A DNA stretch of 64,000 bases, from the NCBI RefSeq assembly GCF_000147335.1, contig NC_014501.1:2354300-2418299 (forward strand), in the 5' to 3' direction. The notes under the pieces were generated by a model. The model was not told the origin of the DNA, searched no databases, and saw nothing but the letters and a program-made list of their open reading frames with translations. Shown piece by piece: positions 61,816 through 64,000 of this stretch; position 1 is the stretch's first letter; the number at the start of each line of letters is the position of its first letter. A program made the translations under genes and the position numbers. The stretch comes from Gloeothece verrucosa PCC 7822 (lineage in GTDB: Bacteria > Cyanobacteriota > Cyanobacteriia > Cyanobacteriales > Microcystaceae).

Positions 61816-63057
61816 ATGACAAATACTATCGACATCCATGACTCCAATTTTAAACCAAAACCAAAACCCTCTCCTTGGAAACGCGCCTTAACTTATGGTT
61901 CCCTGGTTATATTGGGCGCAGGAATGGGAATCGGTGGATCTTATGTATTTAGTAGTCCTTCTCTTCTAGCACGGACTACTGATAACCCTACCCAGTCACA
62001 ACCATCAATCAATTCATCAACTCCATCTCCTCAAATTGCCGTTCCTATCAATTTTGTTACCCAGGTGGTTCAAGAAGTCGGTCCGGCAGTAGTACGTATA
62101 GACTCATCTCGCACGGTGACGACCCAAACCCCACAGGTATTTAATGACCCTTTTTTCCGTCAATTCTTCGGTTCTGATCAGCCCGAAATCCCTAATAAAC
62201 AAGTACAACGGGGAACCGGTTCAGGTTTTATTATCAGTTCAAGAGGGGAAATTATCACCAATGCTCATGTGGTAGATGGCACTGATAAAGTCAATGTTAT
62301 TCTTAAAGATGGACGTACCTTAATCGGCAAAGTCTTAGGGAGTGATCCCATCACCGATATTGCTGTGGTTAAAGTAGAGGCCGATAATCTCCCCACTGTT
62401 AAACTCGCTGACTCAGATCATCTACAAGTGGGCGAATGGGCCATCGCTATTGGTAATCCTTTAGGATTAGATAATACTGTTACCACAGGAATTGTCAGCG
62501 CCACAGGAAGAAGTAGCGCGTTAATTGGGGCAGGCGATAAACGGGTACAATTTATTCAAACCGATGCCGCCATTAATCCGGGTAACTCTGGTGGGCCTTT
62601 ATTAGATGCTCAAGGCAATGTGATCGGTGTCAATACCGCTATTATTCAAAATGCTCAGGGAATTGGCTTTGCGATCCCCATCAATAAAGCGCAACAAATC
62701 GCCCACCAATTAATTGCTAATGGCAAAGTCAACCATGCTTATCTCGGAATTCAAATGGCTCAAGTAACTCCCGATCTTAAGGAGCAATTGCAAGAAACTA
62801 AAGGCTGGAAAATTTCCGAAAATCAGGGAATTGTCATTGTCGGTGTGGTTCCTAACTCTCCCGCGCAACGCTCCGGATTAAAAGAAGGAGATGTGATCAC
62901 CGCCATTGATGGAAAATCGGTTAATGATCCCTCTCAAGTGCAAGAAGAGGTGGAAAATTCCCGAGTCGGCAATAATATCCCCTTACAAATTAATCGAGAG
63001 GGTAAAACCGTTAAACTCAGCGTCCAAGTCGGAGTTTTACCTCAGCAAGCTTCTTAG
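61816..63057 (+). CDS. HtrA/Deg-type trypsin-like serine protease with PDZ domain
   Basis: A 413-residue protein. An N-terminal membrane anchor or signal lies at about 24-46. The trypsin-like domain (about 80-290) has the catalytic triad His151 (Thr-Asn-Ala-His-Val-Val), Asp181 (Thr-Asp-Ile-Ala) and Ser258 (Gly-Asn-Ser-Gly-Gly-Pro). One PDZ domain follows (about 305-405) with Tyr-Leu-Gly-Ile and Gly-Leu-Lys-Glu-Gly-Asp-Val-Ile. It matches the HhoA/HhoB/HtrA group of cyanobacteria, which degrade damaged envelope proteins under heat and light stress. Which of the three it is cannot be settled here. Confidence 0.95.
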   Translation: MTNTIDIHDSNFKPKPKPSPWKRALTYGSLVILGAGMGIGGSYVFSSPSLLARTTDNPTQSQPSINSSTPSPQIAVPINFVTQVVQEVGPAVVRIDSSRTVTTQTPQVFNDPFFRQFFGSDQPEIPNKQVQRGTGSGFIISSRGEIITNAHVVDGTDKVNVILKDGRTLIGKVLGSDPITDIAVVKVEADNLPTVKLADSDHLQVGEWAIAIGNPLGLDNTVTTGIVSATGRSSALIGAGDKRVQFIQTDAAINPGNSGGPLLDAQGNVIGVNTAIIQNAQGIGFAIPINKAQQIAHQLIANGKVNHAYLGIQMAQVTPDLKEQLQETKGWKISENQGIVIVGVVPNSPAQRSGLKEGDVITAIDGKSVNDPSQVQEEVENSRVGNNIPLQINREGKTVKLSVQVGVLPQQAS

Positions 63058-63067
63058 TTTTTTTAGT

Positions 63068-63082
63068 CGGGAACCGTTCCCG
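63068..63082. other. Perfect 15-bp palindrome after htrA
   Basis: CGGGAAC-C-GTTCCCG lies 11 bp after the protease stop. It could be a hairpin of the mRNA 3' end or a protein-binding site. Confidence 0.5.
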
Positions 63083-63115
63083 GCACTAGCCTAGGATAAG
63101 TTTTTCAGGGTAGGA

Positions 63116-63146
63116 ATAGGGTGAGTTTTTCACCCTATTTTTTTTT
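63116..63146 (+). terminator. Intrinsic terminator of the HtrA-type gene
   Basis: A perfect 9-bp stem, ATAGGGTGA / TCACCCTAT, with a 5-nt loop, is followed by an unbroken T-run at 63138-63146. This is the clearest intrinsic terminator in the window. Confidence 0.9.
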
Positions 63147-63322
63147 CGTCACTTATATCATAAAATTTATAAAAAAACAACTATCTTTCTACTGATTTCT
63201 CTACTCAACAGCCCGCCCCACTTAAAGCGATTTTTATCTAAAGGAATGATTCTATTAGGGGATTTATCGATTATTTTTAAGTTAACTCCCCGACGCTAAA
63301 AGGTAGCTGAAAATAGTTAATT

Positions 63323-63784
63323 ATGCTAAAAACAATTCCCAAAAACTGGTTGACTTGGAACTGTGATGTTGAAGAAAATAATAGTTTTGTTGGTAAACTT
63401 GAATTCTCATGGCGAGACACCACCGGAAAAATTCTCACTCAAAAATCTGACTATCGAGTTAGGTATAAAGGCTTATTAGCCGTGAAATTTTTTTTCGATA
63501 ATTATGAAAACCGTTTAGGATATGCTGAAATGGCTAATCCATTGATTCGAGTGGTGAAACTCAATTATGCAGAAACTCAGTATCAACTAAAAGCCGCTTC
63601 AATGTTCTCAAAGAAATTTATCTTACAGCAAAAAAAACAAACTCTAGGCATCATCGACTCTAAAAACATTTTAGATCGGCAAGCCATTATTGATTTACCC
63701 ACCACCCTACCCTTAGAATTCAGACTCTTTGTCACTTGGATAGTGTTATGGTTTTGGCGACGTTCAGAAAGAAATATTACTTAA
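63323..63784 (+). CDS. Uncharacterised small protein
   Basis: A 153-residue protein with alternating strand-like segments and Trp/Tyr-rich motifs (Trp-Leu-Thr-Trp-Asn-Cys, Phe-Ser-Trp-Arg-Asp) and a C-terminal hydrophobic aromatic segment (Thr-Trp-Ile-Val-Leu-Trp-Phe-Trp-Arg-Arg). No family recognised with confidence; the beta-rich pattern is vaguely like a LURP/tubby-type barrel, which is a guess. The last 20 residues could touch the membrane. Confidence 0.65.
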   Translation: MLKTIPKNWLTWNCDVEENNSFVGKLEFSWRDTTGKILTQKSDYRVRYKGLLAVKFFFDNYENRLGYAEMANPLIRVVKLNYAETQYQLKAASMFSKKFILQQKKQTLGIIDSKNILDRQAIIDLPTTLPLEFRLFVTWIVLWFWRRSERNIT

Positions 63785-63823
63785 AGCCGCCAACAAGACA
63801 CAACCCAAAAAAATTATATCTGT

Positions 63824-63845
63824 ATTTATCTGTGTTGATCTGTAG
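63824..63845. repeat. CACAGAT-type intergenic repeat, copy 2 (inverted)
   Basis: ATTTATCTGTGTTGATCTGTAG is the reverse complement, with two mismatches, of the repeat at 60410-60435. It lies between the unknown 153-residue gene and the probable crtH. Confidence 0.55.
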
Positions 63846-63916
63846 ACAATAAATCCTATAGCAACTAGCCGCAAATATGTCACAATTATAGCAAAACTCT
63901 CTTAACCTCAAGCTAT

Positions 63917-64000
63917 ATGAATGCAAGCTCGACAACCGATACCCACTACGATGTAATTGTTATCGGCTCTGGTATCGGCGGATTAGTCTCAGCTACCCAA
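63917..64000 (+). CDS. crtH: FAD-dependent oxidoreductase, probable carotene/prolycopene isomerase (5' end only)
   Basis: Only the first 28 codons are in the window. They encode a short polar lead followed by Tyr-Asp-Val-Ile-Val-Ile-Gly-Ser-Gly-Ile-Gly-Gly-Leu-Val-Ser-Ala-Thr-Gln, a Rossmann dinucleotide-binding start with Gly-x-Gly-x-x-Gly. This wording is close to cyanobacterial CrtH, which isomerises cis-carotenes in carotenoid synthesis, but other FAD-dependent desaturases or isomerases start similarly. The identity beyond FAD-binding is inferred. Confidence 0.6.
   Translation, partial: MNASSTTDTHYDVIVIGSGIGGLVSATQ

Overview
The window is chromosomal DNA from a cyanobacterium, most likely a unicellular, fairly AT-rich member of the Cyanothece/Gloeothece type. 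Evidence: a Cph1-type phytochrome with its Rcp1 regulator, a cyanobacteriochrome-bearing PixJ-like receptor, an RNase E ending in the cyanobacterial poly-arginine tail, the rpsL-rpsG-fusA-tuf-rpsJ order followed by a LON-domain gene and pheA, DUF1997, DUF3747, DUF4327 and DUF29 genes, the start of a probable crtH, and at least eight perfect HIP1 palindromes (GCGATCGC; about one expected by chance). Genus-level assignment is inference.

Layout. 1-2.2 kb: 3'-truncated photoreceptor/chemoreceptor (DXCF cyanobacteriochrome) divergent from a Roadblock/LC7 protein. 2.3-4.8 kb: lipid-linked sugar transferase (GT39) and PAP2 phosphatase. 5.2-9.6 kb: a MotA/TolQ/ExbB-like channel with a long repeat-built coiled tail and two non-identical ExbD-like partners, preceded by an orphan histidine kinase. 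This is the best candidate for an undescribed system. 11-16 kb: a NitT/TauT-type ABC importer divergent from a SulP-STAS-cNMP fusion. 16.3-24 kb: cupin, IscA-like, str operon, LON, pheA. 24.3-30.3 kb: DUF1997, rnhB-rne, cysteine desulfurase, comB. 30.5-35.8 kb: DUF3747/SPOR-like protein and a cph1-rcp1-(REC-HK) light-signalling operon with overlapping genes. 36.2-46.8 kb: secA, a LuxR-type regulator, LMW-PTP, SGNH hydrolase, FHA-EAL protein with an unknown partner, argB, DUF4327. 46.9-48.9 kb: zinc-ribbon/pseudokinase-like/PP2C protein. 49.4-61.5 kb: surface-glycan locus with nine genes (glycosyltransferases, a DPM1-like synthase, an LPG-synthase-TM protein, two multi-TM transferase candidates). 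61.8-64 kb: HtrA-type protease with a clear terminator, an unknown protein, and the first 28 codons of probable crtH.

How parts work together. Light input (PixJ-like, Cph1/Rcp1) and second-messenger functions (EAL, cNMP-binding SulP, PP2C, FHA) are unusually dense. The three-gene channel cluster would couple an ion gradient to an envelope task. The glycan locus looks like two modules: nucleotide-sugar GTs on the plus strand, and a polyprenyl-phosphate-sugar module on the minus strand. No tRNA, rRNA, CRISPR array or intact insertion sequence was seen. All assignments are by reading motifs; no database search was run.
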